50,986 nucleotides of DNA from positions 1 to 50,986 of the forward strand of contig JAEKKW010000059.1 in the NCBI GenBank assembly GCA_019510195.1, read 5' to 3'. Within the stretch, counting starts at the first letter, position 1; each line of letters opens with the position of its first letter. The notes below the pieces were generated by a model. The model was not told the DNA's origin. It saw only the letters and a list, made by a program, of their open reading frames with translations, and did no database searches. The position numbers and the translations under genes were made by a program. Of the stretch, positions 8,769 through 18,178 are shown in pieces. The DNA is from Lysobacterales bacterium. GTDB lineage: Bacteria; Pseudomonadota; Gammaproteobacteria; Xanthomonadales; Xanthomonadaceae.

Positions 8769-10604
8769 ATGTCCGCCGTCCTGCCAGCGCAATTCCAGCC
8801 GATCACCGACGAACAGGCCGCCCTGCTCGGCCGGTTGACCGACGCGCTGGATCACAGTGGGCTGTGGTGGCTGTCGGGCTATGCCGCTGGTCTCGCGCGT
8901 GGCCGTACGGTGCCGACAACCGCATTGGCCGCAGTTGCCAGTGAAACGATCGCCACACCGCAGCTCACCATCGTCTACGGCAGCCAGACCGGCAATGCCA
9001 GGCGCCAGGCGGAAGCGTTGTCCACGCAGATCGAGGCCGCCGGCTTCGGCGTGCGCCTGCTGCGTGCCGACGCCTACCCGCTGCGCGAACTGAAGAACGA
9101 ACGTCATCTCGTCATCGTCATCAGCACCCAGGGCGACGGCGATCCGCCCGATGACGCCCGCGCCTTCGTCGAATTCATCGCCGGCAAGCGCGCGCCGAAG
9201 CTGCCCGATCTCCGTTATTCGGTGCTCGCCCTCGGCGATTCCAGCTATCCGAAGTTTTGCGCGATCGGCCGCCAGCTCGATGCCCGCCTCGCCGAACTTG
9301 GTGCGACGCGCTGGTTCGAACGCGGCGATGCCGATCTCGATATCGACACCGTCGCCACCCCGTGGATGGCGAATGCATTGGCCGCAGCGAAGGATGCGCT
9401 GAAGCCGCAGGTGCCGCTGGCCACCGTCACGCCGTTGCGTCCCCATGCGCAGGCGGCCGCCGGCATTTACACGCGCGACCACCCGTTCCCCGCCGAAGTG
9501 CTGGTGAACCAGCGCATCACCGGTCGCGGCGATCGCAGGGCGACATCGAACAAGGATGTCCGCCATGTCGAATTGTCACTGGAAGGTTCGGGCCTCAAGT
9601 ACGAACCGGGCGATGCGCTTGGCGTGTGGCCAACGAATCCGCCGCGACTGGTGGCTGCACTGCTGGCGACGCTGCAACTCGACGGCGATGCGCCTGTCAG
9701 CAGCCATGGCGGGCAGACGCTGCCGCTGCACGAGTGGCTGTCCACGAAGCGCGAGATCACCCGGCTGTCGCGCCCGTTCCTCACCCAGCATGCCCAACGC
9801 GCCGGCGCTGTCGCGCTTGACGCCATCCTCGCGACGGACGGCATGGCGGCACTGGCCGACCTTCTCGCCAATCGCCAGCTGATCGACCTGCTGCGCGAAT
9901 ATCCCGCCGCCTGGAAGGCAGACGAACTGGTCGCCGCGCTGCGCCCGTTGGCACCGCGACTGTATTCGATCGCATCGAGCGCGCGCGTCGTCGGCGAGGA
10001 AGCGCACCTCACCGTCACCCACATCGAATATGCGGTGGACGGCGATGCCGATCCGCGCTGGGGAACGACATCCGATTTCCTCGCCCGCAGCAACGAAGGC
10101 GGGACGGTTCCGGTCTTCATCGAACGCAACGAACGTTTCCGCCTGCCGAGCGAAGCCAGTCGAGACATCATCCTGATCGGCCCCGGCACCGGCGTCGCGC
10201 CGTTCCGCGCCTTCGTGCAGGAACGTGCCGAAAGCGGCGCCAGCGGCCGCAACTGGCTGTTCTTCGGCAATCCGCACGCGCACGGCGATTTCCTCTACCA
10301 GCTGGAATGGCAGGACGCGCTGAAGTCTGGCGCCCTGCATCGCCTCGACCTCGCCTTCTCGCGCGACCAGCCGCACAAGATCTACGTGCAGGATCGCCTG
10401 CGCGAACGCGGCGCCGAAGTCTTCGGGTGGTTGCAGTCCGGCGCGCACCTGTACGTCTGCGGCGATGCCACGCGCATGGCGAAGGACGTGCACTCCGCAT
10501 TGCTCGACATCATCGCCACGCATGGCGGCAAGTCGGCAGACGAAGCCAATGATTACCTCAACGACCTGCAGGCACAGGGTCGTTACGCCCGGGACGTCTA
10601 CTGA
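8769..10604 (+). CDS. cysJ: Sulfite reductase (NADPH) flavoprotein alpha subunit CysJ
   Basis: Passes electrons from NADPH through FAD and FMN to the CysI hemoprotein for the six-electron reduction of sulfite to sulfide. The start at ATG 8769 gives 611 aa (E. coli 599); an in-frame ATG at 8739 adds only ten unmatched residues. An FMN-binding flavodoxin domain comes first ([41 protein letters not shown]). The FAD domain follows (RLYSIASS), then the NADPH domain ([45 protein letters not shown]) with the usual ending GRYARDVY. No clear ribosome-binding site is visible. Its stop overlaps the cysI start (TGATG). Confidence 0.95.
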   Translation: MSAVLPAQFQPITDEQAALLGRLTDALDHSGLWWLSGYAAGLARGRTVPTTALAAVASETIATPQLTIVYGSQTGNARRQAEALSTQIEAAGFGVRLLRADAYPLRELKNERHLVIVISTQGDGDPPDDARAFVEFIAGKRAPKLPDLRYSVLALGDSSYPKFCAIGRQLDARLAELGATRWFERGDADLDIDTVATPWMANALAAAKDALKPQVPLATVTPLRPHAQAAAGIYTRDHPFPAEVLVNQRITGRGDRRATSNKDVRHVELSLEGSGLKYEPGDALGVWPTNPPRLVAALLATLQLDGDAPVSSHGGQTLPLHEWLSTKREITRLSRPFLTQHAQRAGAVALDAILATDGMAALADLLANRQLIDLLREYPAAWKADELVAALRPLAPRLYSIASSARVVGEEAHLTVTHIEYAVDGDADPRWGTTSDFLARSNEGGTVPVFIERNERFRLPSEASRDIILIGPGTGVAPFRAFVQERAESGASGRNWLFFGNPHAHGDFLYQLEWQDALKSGALHRLDLAFSRDQPHKIYVQDRLRERGAEVFGWLQSGAHLYVCGDATRMAKDVHSALLDIIATHGGKSADEANDYLNDLQAQGRYARDVY

Positions 10605-12310
10605 TGAGCAGCGAAAAAACCGTCGAAGAGATCAAGCGCGACAGCCATCGTCTGCGCGGCACGATCACGGAATCGTTGCTTGATCCGGTCACCGGCGCCT
10701 TCCCCCACGACGACGAACGCCTGGTCAAGTTCCATGGCAGCTACCTGCAGGACGATCGCGACCTGCGCGAGGAACGCCGCCGGCAAAAGCTCGAACCCGC
10801 CTACGGTTTCATGATCCGCACGCGCACGCCCGGCGGCGTGGTTTCGCCGGAACAGTGGCTGAAACTCGACCACGTCGCGACCACCTACGCCGAACGCGGC
10901 CTGCGCATCACCACCCGCCAGGCCTTCCAGTTCCACGGCGTGGTCAAGCGCGAGCTGAAGGCGACGATGCAGGCGATCAATGCCGCGATGATCGATACCG
11001 TCGCGGCCTGCGGCGACGTCAATCGCGGCATCATGGCCGCGGCCAATCCGCACGAATCGCGTGCGCATGCCAGCATCCACGCCCAGGCGGCGGCACTGTC
11101 GAAGCATCTGTCCCCGCGCAGCCGCGCCTACTACGAACTCTGGCTGGACGAGGAACGCGTCGCCGGAAGTGGCGAGGAAGACGAGCCGATCTACGGCGAC
11201 ACCTATCTCCCCCGCAAGTTCAAGATCGGTTTCGCGATCCCTCCGTACAACGACATCGACGTCTTCGCGCAGGATCTCGGCTTCATCGCCATCATCGAGG
11301 ATGGCGAAGTCGCGGCCTGGAACGTCACCGCCGGCGGTGGCATGGGCGCAACCCACGGCGATCCGCTGACCTATCCGCGCCTCGGCAGCCTGCTCGGCTC
11401 GATCGCCCCCGACCAGGTCATCGCGATTGCCGAAGCAGCCATCACCACCCAGCGCGACTGGGGCGACCGCGTGCTGCGCAAGCATGCGCGCCTGAAATAC
11501 ACCATCGATGATCGTGGCGTCGACGCGTTCAAGAAGGAAGTCGAAGCGCGTTCGGGCATCACGTTTGCCGCGCCGCGCGACTACCGCTTCATCCACAACG
11601 GCGATCGCTTCGGCTGGGTGCAGGGCGAGAATGGCCTGTGGCACCTCACCCTGCGCATCATCTCCGGGCGCATCCTCGACGGCGAACAGTCACATCTGAC
11701 CGGCCTGCGCGAAATCGCGGCGCATCTGCTCAACGTCAACTCGGCCGAACCAAGGCCGGAATTCCGGATGACGCCGAACCAGAACCTGGTGATCGCCAAC
11801 ATCCCGGACGGTGAGCGCACGCACATCGATGCACTGGTCGCCGAACATGGACTCGCCATCCACGAAACCGCATCACCCCTGCGGCAGAACGCGATCGCCT
11901 GCGTCGCGTTGCCGACCTGCGGGCTGGCGATGGCCGAAGCCGAACGCTATCTGCCCGATATCCTGGCGCGCTTCGAAGCGCTGCTCGCCACGCATGGCCT
12001 CTCCGACCAGCCGATCCATTTCCGCATCAGTGGTTGCCCGAATGGCTGCTCGCGGCCGTATCTCGGCGAAGTCGCGCTGGTCGGCAAGGCGCCCGGCCGC
12101 TACAACCTGATGCTTGGCGGCGATCATCGCGGCCAGCGCCTCAACGTGCTCCATCGCGAGAACATCGACGAAGCCGCGATCCTCGCCGAGCTTGACCAAC
12201 TGCTGGCGCGTTACGCCACCGAACGCGGGAACGACGAATATTTCGGCGATTTCCTCGTTCGCAGCGGTGTCGTCGTCGCCCGCGCCCTGAACCTGGAACT
12301 CGCCGCATGA
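10604..12310 (+). CDS. cysI: Sulfite reductase (NADPH) hemoprotein beta subunit CysI
   Basis: Reduces sulfite to sulfide at a coupled siroheme and 4Fe-4S centre. At 568 aa it matches the usual length of about 570. Two halves of the sulfite/nitrite reductase ferredoxin-like fold are visible: [16 protein letters not shown] near residue 100 and a second half with [13 protein letters not shown]. The cluster and siroheme ligands are CVALPTC (about Cys433 and Cys439) and SGCPNGC (about Cys478 and Cys482). The siroheme it needs can be made by CysG, encoded nearby at 14263. It overlaps cysJ by one base and cysH by four (ATGA), so the three genes are translationally coupled. Confidence 0.96.
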   Translation: MSSEKTVEEIKRDSHRLRGTITESLLDPVTGAFPHDDERLVKFHGSYLQDDRDLREERRRQKLEPAYGFMIRTRTPGGVVSPEQWLKLDHVATTYAERGLRITTRQAFQFHGVVKRELKATMQAINAAMIDTVAACGDVNRGIMAAANPHESRAHASIHAQAAALSKHLSPRSRAYYELWLDEERVAGSGEEDEPIYGDTYLPRKFKIGFAIPPYNDIDVFAQDLGFIAIIEDGEVAAWNVTAGGGMGATHGDPLTYPRLGSLLGSIAPDQVIAIAEAAITTQRDWGDRVLRKHARLKYTIDDRGVDAFKKEVEARSGITFAAPRDYRFIHNGDRFGWVQGENGLWHLTLRIISGRILDGEQSHLTGLREIAAHLLNVNSAEPRPEFRMTPNQNLVIANIPDGERTHIDALVAEHGLAIHETASPLRQNAIACVALPTCGLAMAEAERYLPDILARFEALLATHGLSDQPIHFRISGCPNGCSRPYLGEVALVGKAPGRYNLMLGGDHRGQRLNVLHRENIDEAAILAELDQLLARYATERGNDEYFGDFLVRSGVVVARALNLELAA

Positions 12311-13053
12311 CCCCGCCCGATCCCGCCGACGCCGCGCAATCGCCACAGGCGCTGGCTTCCCTCAACCGCTGGCTCGAACAACGCAGTGCCGAAGAGCGCG
12401 TCGCCTGGGCGTTCGCCGAACTACCCGGCATCCGCGCCTTGTCATCGAGCTTCGGTGCGCAGGCGGCGGTGTCGCTGCACATGGTGACGCGCGAACAACC
12501 GGACACCCCGGTGGTGCTGATCGATACCGGCTATCTGTTCCCGGAAACCTATCGCTTCATCGACGAACTCGGCGAACGCCTGTCACTCAACCTCAAGGTC
12601 TATCGCCCGCAGATCGGCATCGCGTGGATGGAAGCGCGTTTCGGCAAATTGTGGGAACAGGGCGTCGACGGCCTCGAACGCTACAACCGCCTGCGCAAGG
12701 TCGAACCGATGCAGCGCGCACTCGGCGAACTCGGCGCGCAAACCTGGATCTCCGGCATCCGTCGCAGCCAATCGCGCAGTCGTGCCAGCACCGACATCCT
12801 GCAACGCCGCGATGGCCGCTGGAAACTGCATCCGCTCGCCGACTGGAGCGACCGCGACGTCTGGAATTACCTCCAGCGCCACGACTTGCCCTATCACCCG
12901 TTGTGGCACGATGGCTACGTCTCGATCGGTGACGTCCACACCACGCGCCGCCTCGAGGACGGCATGAGCGAGGAAGACACGCGCTTCTTCGGCCTCAAGC
13001 GCGAATGCGGACTGCACGAAGCCTGGAACGATGCGGACCAGGCTGCGGCTTGA
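12307..13053 (+). CDS. cysH: Phosphoadenosine phosphosulfate reductase CysH
   Basis: Reduces PAPS to sulfite with thioredoxin or glutaredoxin as electron donor. At 248 aa it carries the PP-loop-like [32 protein letters not shown], and the catalytic-cysteine motif ECGLHEAW near the C-terminus. The paired cysteine motifs that bind an iron-sulfur cluster in APS-using enzymes are absent. That fits PAPS use and agrees with the APS kinase domain in CysNC. The start overlaps the cysI stop. It converges on cysB with only 12 bases between stops and no visible terminator. Confidence 0.95.
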   Translation: MTPPDPADAAQSPQALASLNRWLEQRSAEERVAWAFAELPGIRALSSSFGAQAAVSLHMVTREQPDTPVVLIDTGYLFPETYRFIDELGERLSLNLKVYRPQIGIAWMEARFGKLWEQGVDGLERYNRLRKVEPMQRALGELGAQTWISGIRRSQSRSRASTDILQRRDGRWKLHPLADWSDRDVWNYLQRHDLPYHPLWHDGYVSIGDVHTTRRLEDGMSEEDTRFFGLKRECGLHEAWNDADQAAA

Positions 13054-13065
13054 TCGCGCGGCGCA

Positions 13066-14058
13066 CTAGATCACGTAAGTCGCGATGGTCTCGCTGAGTT
13101 CGGTCCAGCTCGGCGGCGTCGGCCAACTCGCTTCGACATTGCCCTCCAGCACGCGGCGCACGTCACGACGATCGAGCTGCGGCGCCACCGCATGCAGCAG
13201 TTCGGTGGCGTAATCACGCAGTACGCGCTCGCGCGGCAACACCGCCCAGGCGATGCATTCGGGGATCGATGGCGGAGCCATCAACGCCACCAGATCGACG
13301 GCATCCTCCGGGGTCAGCGCCATCTCGGCCAGCAATCCGACCCCGAGCCCGGCGCGTACATAGGTCTTGATGAGATCGGCGTCGCGCGCGGTCATCGCCA
13401 ACTGCGGTTCCAGCCCTTCCGCCGCGAACGCACGCCGCAGCGAGGAATCGGGGCGGATCGACGATTCATAGCTCACCAGCGGATACGCAGCGAGCTGCGC
13501 CAGCGTCGGCGCACCGATCGATGCCAGCGCGTGATCGCGCGGCACCAGCACCTTGCGCTGCCAGCGGAACAACGGCACCGCGATGCCGCCATCGGGCTTG
13601 TGGCCGGCGGTGCTGATCAGGGCGAAATCGGCCTCGCCGCTGGCGAGCATGTTCAGCACCTCGCTGTCGGAGGTCGGCATCAGGTGCACGCTCACCTGCG
13701 GATACGCGCGCTTCAATCGCGCCACCGCCTGCGGCAGCACGAAACGCGCCTGCGTGTGCGTGGTCGCCAGCACCAGTCGGCCGTTCGCGTCGCTGCGCTG
13801 GTTGGCGGCGTAAGCGCGGATGTTGGCGGCTTCGGCCAGCAGGCGGCGCGCGTGCACCAGCACCTGCATGCCACCACTGGTGATGCCGTCGAGACTGCGA
13901 CCCTTGCGCGAGAACAGCAGGAAGCCGAGTTCGTCCTCGAGTTGCTTCAACTGTTTCGACATGCCCGGCTGCGTCGCATGCACGCGCTCGGCAGCCACGG
14001 TGATGTTGAGGCCGGAATCGGCGATGGCGACGAGGTAGCGCAGCTGGGTCAGGGTCAT
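13066..14058 (-). CDS. cysB: LysR-type regulator CysB of the cysteine regulon
   Basis: Transcriptional activator of sulfate assimilation genes. In enteric bacteria it responds to N-acetylserine and to sulfide or thiosulfate. At 330 aa it has an N-terminal winged helix-turn-helix (MTLTQLRYLVAIADS, ATQPGMSKQLKQLEDELG, LLFSRKGRS) and a periplasmic-binding-protein-like effector domain (LVLATTHTQARFVLP, FALISTAG, VGLLAEMAL). Context is decisive: it lies between cysH and cysG. LysR proteins often autoregulate, and a 28-bp palindrome lies 46 bases upstream of the start. The related Cbl has the same fold, but no second copy is in the window. Confidence 0.93.
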   Translation of the reverse strand: MTLTQLRYLVAIADSGLNITVAAERVHATQPGMSKQLKQLEDELGFLLFSRKGRSLDGITSGGMQVLVHARRLLAEAANIRAYAANQRSDANGRLVLATTHTQARFVLPQAVARLKRAYPQVSVHLMPTSDSEVLNMLASGEADFALISTAGHKPDGGIAVPLFRWQRKVLVPRDHALASIGAPTLAQLAAYPLVSYESSIRPDSSLRRAFAAEGLEPQLAMTARDADLIKTYVRAGLGVGLLAEMALTPEDAVDLVALMAPPSIPECIAWAVLPRERVLRDYATELLHAVAPQLDRRDVRRVLEGNVEASWPTPPSWTELSETIATYVI

Positions 14059-14103
14059 GGCAATGCTCGCAGAGATCGAATCGCCAGTCGCGCTGCCGAT
14101 TTA

Positions 14104-14131
14104 TTATCTCTTTATTCGAATAAAGAGATAA
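14104..14131. promoter_or_regulatory. 28-bp perfect AT-rich palindrome upstream of cysB
   Basis: A perfect 14+14 palindrome centred on TTCGAA, with inner core CTTTATTCGAATAAAG. It is very AT-rich in a GC-rich genome and lies in the divergent cysB-cysG gap. It is a likely operator or promoter element, possibly for CysB autoregulation (inference). Its even symmetry means it is not a simple T-N11-A box. Confidence 0.55.
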
Positions 14132-14152
14132 ATCTACAGCCCTGCTGGCGCC

Positions 14153-14187
14153 CTTGTCCAGACAAGCTTATGCCTTTCCAGAATAAG
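14153..14187. promoter_or_regulatory. Two adjacent inverted repeats, one a LysR-type T-N11-A box, upstream of cysG
   Basis: CTTGTC-CA-GACAAG (14153-14166) is followed at once by CTTAT-N11-ATAAG (14167-14187). The second has the exact T-N11-A form of LysR-family binding sites and lies 75 bases before the cysG start. CysB is the obvious candidate ligand (inference). Confidence 0.45.
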
Positions 14188-14262
14188 ACAAATCGCGGTC
14201 GTCATTTCCATCGCGTGCCGGACCATTCCAAGGTGTGATGGACCTTCCCGCCCCGCCAGACC

Positions 14263-15708
14263 ATGACCGCCCGGCTGTTTCCCCTGTTCGCCGACCTGCG
14301 CGACCGCACCGTCCTGGTGGTTGGTGGCGGCAGCGTGGCCCGGCGCAAGGTCGCGGCCCTGCTCGATACCGGTGCGCGCATCGTGATCGGCGCTCCGGCA
14401 CTCGACCCGGGGCTGGCGGCGTTGGCGGACGAGGGCCGGATCGAAACGATCCATGGAGATTTCGACGCTGCCTGGCTCGACGACATCTGGCTGGTGATCG
14501 CCGCCACTGATGATGGCGCCGTCAATCGCGCGATCGCCGCTACCGCCGAAACACGACGCATCTGGGCGAACGTCGTCGACGATGCCGAACTGTCGAGCAT
14601 CCATCTGCCCGCGCGCGTCGAACGCGGCCCGTTGCAGATCGCCATTTCCAGCGGCGGCGGCGCACCGATGCTGGCACGCCACCTGCGCGAACAACTGGAA
14701 ACGCAATTCGACGAATCGCTGGGCGTGCTGGCGGAACTGCTGCGGCGATCACGCGCATCGATTCGCGAGCGCCTGCCCGATCTTCCCGCGCGTCGCCGCT
14801 TCTTCGATCGCATTCTTGCCGGCCCGATTCCCGCGCTGCTGCGGCGTGGCGATGCCATCAGCGCCGAACGCGCGCTGCAAGCGAACATCGGTGCCGCATC
14901 CCCCGTGCGTGGCCGCGTCGCGCTGGTTGGCGCCGGCCCCGGCGATCCCGGCCTGCTGACGTTGCGTGCATTGCGCCTGCTCAACGAAGCCGACGTCATC
15001 CTCCACGATCGCCTCGTCAGCGCCGACGTGCTGGCACTCGCACGCCGCGATGCCGAATTGATCGAAGTCGGCAAGCAAGTCGGTGGCGATCACGATGCCA
15101 CCCAATCCGCCATCCATCGCCTGCTGGTGGACCACACCCTGGCCGGCAAGCGCGTCGTCCGCCTCAAGGGGGGTGATCCCTTCGTCTTCGGCCGCGGCGG
15201 CGAGGAACTGGAAGCACTCCGGTTGCACGGCATCGATTTCGAAGTGGTGCCCGGCATCACCGCTGCGATCGCCTGCGGTGCCTACGCCGGCATCCCGCTC
15301 ACCCATCGCGACCACGCACAATCGGTGCGTTTCGTCACCGCGCACACCAAAAGTGACGACGACGGCATCGACTGGCGCGCGTTGGCGCAGGATCGCCAGA
15401 CCCTTGCCTTCTACATGGGCGTGTCGGGACTCGAACGCATCCGTGATCGCCTGATCGCCCACGGCCGCAGCGCCAGCACCCCGGTTGCCCTGGTCGAGAA
15501 CGGCACCCGCGCCAGCCAACGGGTGATCACCGGCACCCTGGGCGAACTGCCGGAACTGGCGCGCGCGCACCGGGTTTCCGCACCGGCAATCCTGTTCGTG
15601 GGCGAAGTGGCGGCACTGGCGACACGCCTGCACTGGTTCGGCGCGACCCCGCTGCAGCGCGCCCCCGCACCTGCCGCGCGTGGCGAGCCGCTGGCGCGGG
15701 CCGCCTGA
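14263..15708 (+). CDS. cysG: Siroheme synthase CysG (methyltransferase, dehydrogenase, ferrochelatase)
   Basis: Makes siroheme, the cofactor of CysI, from uroporphyrinogen III. At 481 aa (E. coli 457) it keeps the two-module build. The N-terminal precorrin-2 dehydrogenase/ferrochelatase (about 1-200) shows [18 protein letters not shown] and [15 protein letters not shown]. The C-terminal SAM-dependent uroporphyrinogen methyltransferase (about 220-465) shows [35 protein letters not shown] and [20 protein letters not shown]. It is divergent from cysB, with two candidate LysR-type sites in the gap. The Pro/Ala-rich C-terminal tail is not conserved. Confidence 0.95.
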   Translation: MTARLFPLFADLRDRTVLVVGGGSVARRKVAALLDTGARIVIGAPALDPGLAALADEGRIETIHGDFDAAWLDDIWLVIAATDDGAVNRAIAATAETRRIWANVVDDAELSSIHLPARVERGPLQIAISSGGGAPMLARHLREQLETQFDESLGVLAELLRRSRASIRERLPDLPARRRFFDRILAGPIPALLRRGDAISAERALQANIGAASPVRGRVALVGAGPGDPGLLTLRALRLLNEADVILHDRLVSADVLALARRDAELIEVGKQVGGDHDATQSAIHRLLVDHTLAGKRVVRLKGGDPFVFGRGGEELEALRLHGIDFEVVPGITAAIACGAYAGIPLTHRDHAQSVRFVTAHTKSDDDGIDWRALAQDRQTLAFYMGVSGLERIRDRLIAHGRSASTPVALVENGTRASQRVITGTLGELPELARAHRVSAPAILFVGEVAALATRLHWFGATPLQRAPAPAARGEPLARAA

Positions 15709-15717
15709 CCTGCCACG

Positions 15718-15733
15718 GACGGCCGGAGCCGTC
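15718..15733 (+). terminator. Short stem-loop after cysG, weak terminator candidate
   Basis: GACGGC-CGGA-GCCGTC is a perfect 6-bp stem with a 4-base loop, 10 bases after the cysG stop. No T-run follows, so termination here is doubtful. Confidence 0.3.
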
Positions 15734-15817
15734 ATGCCGCAAAGCAACACATTCCCGACGCGGACCTTGCTAGGATCGGCCGGCAACACTCCCACCACTC
15801 AAGAGGGATTCAGAGAT

Positions 15818-16069
15818 ATGGGCGGCATCCTGTACACCATCATCATCGGCGCGGTCATCGGCATCCTCGCGCGCTTCTTCAAGCCAGGCGCGGATCCGAT
15901 GGGCTGGATCCTGACGATCATCCTCGGCATCGTCGGCGCCTATGTCGGCAGCCTGCTCTATCAAGGCGGCGGCTTCATCGGATTCGCGATCTCCATCGTC
16001 TGCGCCATCATCCTGCTGTTCCTCTATGAATTCATTCGCGGCAAGATGGCCAGCAGCAACACCGTCTGA
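15818..16069 (+). CDS. GlsB/YeaQ/YmgE family small membrane protein
   Basis: 83-aa membrane protein of the transglycosylase-associated family, often stress-induced but of unproven function. The start at ATG 15818 has GAGGG about 10 bases upstream. Three hydrophobic segments fill the protein: GGILYTIIIGAVIGILARF, GWILTIILGIVGAYVGSLLY and FIGFAISIVCAIILLFLYEF. The motif FKPGADPMGWILTIILGIVGA is the family hallmark in shortened view: a polar PGADPMGW turn between helices 1 and 2. It is a single-gene unit: cysG ends 109 bases before it and a strong terminator follows. Confidence 0.85.
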   Translation: MGGILYTIIIGAVIGILARFFKPGADPMGWILTIILGIVGAYVGSLLYQGGGFIGFAISIVCAIILLFLYEFIRGKMASSNTV

Positions 16070-16097
16070 CTTTCATCGATCACGCTGCAGGACACCG

Positions 16098-16119
16098 ACG
16101 CCCCGGTTCGCCGGGGCGT
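16098..16119 (+). terminator. Strong stem-loop terminator after the GlsB-like gene
   Basis: ACGCCCCGG-TTCG-CCGGGGCGT is a perfect 9-bp GC-rich stem with a stable TTCG tetraloop, followed by TGTCGTTTG. It is the clearest intrinsic-terminator shape in the window, though its T-tract is short. Confidence 0.7.
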
Positions 16120-16146
16120 TGTCGTTTGCGCACGGTAAACTGGGGG

Positions 16147-17160
16147 ATGACCCACGAAACAACGTCTCCCCGCGACCTCGAGCGCATCGCATGGACTGCG
16201 CAGGTTCTCGGCGCCGATACCACCCAGCATCGCGCATCGTTCGATGCCGGCTTCCGCAGCTACTGGCGCACCGATTCCTCGCCCACGCGCATCGTGATGG
16301 ATTCGCCGCCGGGGCTGGAAGACGTGGCGCCGTGGCTGGAGATCCGCGACCTGCTTGAACGTGGCGGCGTACGCGTGCCGGAAGTGCTGGCCAGCGACAT
16401 CGAACACGGATTCCTGCTGCTGGAAGACCTCGGCGTCAATACCTATCTGCACGATCTCGACGCCGACAATGCCGGTGCATTGTTCGATGGCGCCTTCGTG
16501 CAACTCGCAAAACTGCAGGCCGTCACGCCGCCGGCCGGTTTCCCGCGCTACGACCACGAGCGCCTGGCGATGGAGCCCCGGTTGTTCGACGAGTGGTTCT
16601 GCGGTCGCCATCTCGGGATGACGCTGGATTGCGGCGAGATGGAAATGCTCGACGCGGCCTATCTGCATCTGGTCGATGCCGCACTGGCGCAGCCGCAGGT
16701 GCTGGTGCATCGCGACTTCATGCCGCGCAACCTGATGCGCACGGTGACGGGCGAATCGCCCGCGGTGATCGATTTCCAGGGGGCCGTCATCGGTCCGATT
16801 GCCTACGATCCCGCCTCGCTGTTCAAGGACGCCTTCGTCAGCTGGCCCGAGGGGCGCGTGCAGGCATGGCTGCAGGACTACCATCATCGGGCGATTGCGG
16901 GCGGATTGCCGCTGCCGCCGCTCGACCGCTTCCTCCATGACGTCGACCTGATGGGCGTGCATCGCCACCTCAAGGTGCTCGGCATCTTCGCGCGCCTGAA
17001 CTATCGCGACGGCAAGCCGAAATACCTCGAAGACGCGCCGCGCTTCATCGCCTATCTCGACGTCGTACTGCCGCGCCATCCGCAACTCGCCGCACTGCAC
17101 GATTTCATCCAGCGCCGGGTGAAACCGGCAATGGCCGAACGCGGGGACGCTGCACGATGA
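16147..17160 (+). CDS. amgK: Anomeric N-acetylmuramate/N-acetylglucosamine kinase AmgK
   Basis: Aminoglycoside-phosphotransferase-fold kinase. In the AmgK-MurU peptidoglycan recycling route it phosphorylates MurNAc or GlcNAc at C1. The assignment rests on the overlapping murU gene downstream. Motifs: LLLEDLGVNTYL (hinge), LVHRDFMPRNLM (catalytic loop with base Asp and Asn) and VIDFQGAVIGPIAYD (metal-binding Asp). The start at ATG 16147 gives 337 aa; a TTG at 16126 is in frame but lies just after the terminator. The stop overlaps murU by four bases (ATGA). A generic phosphotransferase is the alternative if the pairing is coincidental. Confidence 0.87.
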   Translation: MTHETTSPRDLERIAWTAQVLGADTTQHRASFDAGFRSYWRTDSSPTRIVMDSPPGLEDVAPWLEIRDLLERGGVRVPEVLASDIEHGFLLLEDLGVNTYLHDLDADNAGALFDGAFVQLAKLQAVTPPAGFPRYDHERLAMEPRLFDEWFCGRHLGMTLDCGEMEMLDAAYLHLVDAALAQPQVLVHRDFMPRNLMRTVTGESPAVIDFQGAVIGPIAYDPASLFKDAFVSWPEGRVQAWLQDYHHRAIAGGLPLPPLDRFLHDVDLMGVHRHLKVLGIFARLNYRDGKPKYLEDAPRFIAYLDVVLPRHPQLAALHDFIQRRVKPAMAERGDAAR

Positions 17161-17858
17161 AGGCGCTGATCTTTGCCGCGGGTTTCGGCGAACGCATGCG
17201 CCCGCTCACCGAACGCACGCCGAAACCGTTGCTGCAAGCCGGCGGGAAATCACTGATCGAATGGCACCTGGAGAAACTCGCGGCATTCGGCGTCGAAGAA
17301 GTAGTGATCAATACCTCATGGCTGGCGGAGCAGTTTCCCGAGCAACTCGGCGACGGCTCGCACTGGGGATTGCGCCTCCATTTCGTTTATGAAGGCCCGC
17401 AACCGCTGGAGACCGGCGGTGGCATGTGGAACGCGCGCACGTTGCTTGGCGATGCACCGTTCCTGGTGGTCAATGGCGACATCTGGACCGACTTCGATTT
17501 CGCGCTGTTGCCGCGCGAACCCGTTGGCGATGTCCATCTGGTGCTGGTCGACAATCCGCCGCAGCATCCGCAGGGCGATTTCGCGTTGGCTGCAGATGGC
17601 CGCGTGCGCATGGATGGCGACAACAGGCTCACCTACTCGGGCATCGGCGTCTATCGCCCGCAGTTCCTCGATGGCTGGCGCGAATGTATCGGCGATGCAC
17701 CGGGCGCGGATGAAACACCGCCGCGTTTCCGTCTGTTGCCCCTGATGAAAGCCGCGATCGCGCGCGATGCGATGACCGCGATGCATCACCGCGGTCGCTG
17801 GACCGATGTCGGCACGCCGCAGCGTCTGGCGGCCCTGGATGCGGAGTTGCAAACGTAA
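17157..17858 (+). CDS. murU: N-acetylmuramate alpha-1-phosphate uridylyltransferase MurU
   Basis: Nucleotidyltransferase that turns MurNAc-1-phosphate into UDP-MurNAc. This bypasses de novo MurA/MurB synthesis, a route associated with intrinsic fosfomycin tolerance in pseudomonads. At 233 aa its N-terminus has the nucleotide-binding motif LIFAAGFGERMRPLT followed by TPKPLLQAGGKSLIEWH. VVNGDIWTDFDF supplies a metal-binding Asp. GlmU-like acetyltransferase repeats are absent. It is translationally coupled to amgK. Repeat R2 begins immediately after the stop codon. Confidence 0.88.
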   Translation: MKALIFAAGFGERMRPLTERTPKPLLQAGGKSLIEWHLEKLAAFGVEEVVINTSWLAEQFPEQLGDGSHWGLRLHFVYEGPQPLETGGGMWNARTLLGDAPFLVVNGDIWTDFDFALLPREPVGDVHLVLVDNPPQHPQGDFALAADGRVRMDGDNRLTYSGIGVYRPQFLDGWRECIGDAPGADETPPRFRLLPLMKAAIARDAMTAMHHRGRWTDVGTPQRLAALDAELQT

Positions 17859-18110
17859 CAACATCGCATGCGCTGGCTTGGCGGGTGGCCAGCTCCGGTG
17901 CGCGGCACGCCGTGAATACGTCCATGTAGGCTCGTGCGGCGCAACGGCCGCTTACCGGACTGGCGCACCCGCTGCCGCGCGCGTGTTGTTGCTTTCTCGG
18001 AGAGCGAAAGCCCGCCACCGGCGGCGCCGTGCGGTTCGTCCGCAGTGGCCGACCATTCCGCCGCATGGATGCGGCGGAGAGCCTACATGGATGTATTCAC
18101 GGCGTGTCGG
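17859..18110. repeat. Intergenic repeat copy R2, same orientation as R1
   Basis: Fills most of the 320-base gap between murU and hda. Terminal inverted repeats lie at 17908-17933 and 18079-18104 (25 of 26 complementary). An inner hairpin at 18057-18078 has 10-bp arms and loop GG. The left inner hairpin of R1 has decayed here. The core GAAAGCCCGCCACCGGCGG and the 50-base left flank match R1. Nothing was seen in 18111-18178. Confidence 0.85.
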
Positions 18111-18178
18111 ACACTGCGGATAACCGCTGCAGGCGCTCAGCTGGGCGATAATGCGCCTTCGCGAGAAACCAGCGCGCC

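Noticed and set aside
13192-14238. 348-codon plus-strand frame opposite cysB
   Set aside because: Antisense shadow; it also runs through the cysB palindrome region and has no family match.
15718-15733. Strong intrinsic terminator after cysG
   Set aside because: Stem is only 6 bp and no T-run follows; kept only as a weak candidate.
1451-18110. Repeats R1/R2 as a CRISPR or an insertion sequence
   Set aside because: No regular short repeat-spacer pattern, and no transposase frame in or beside either copy.
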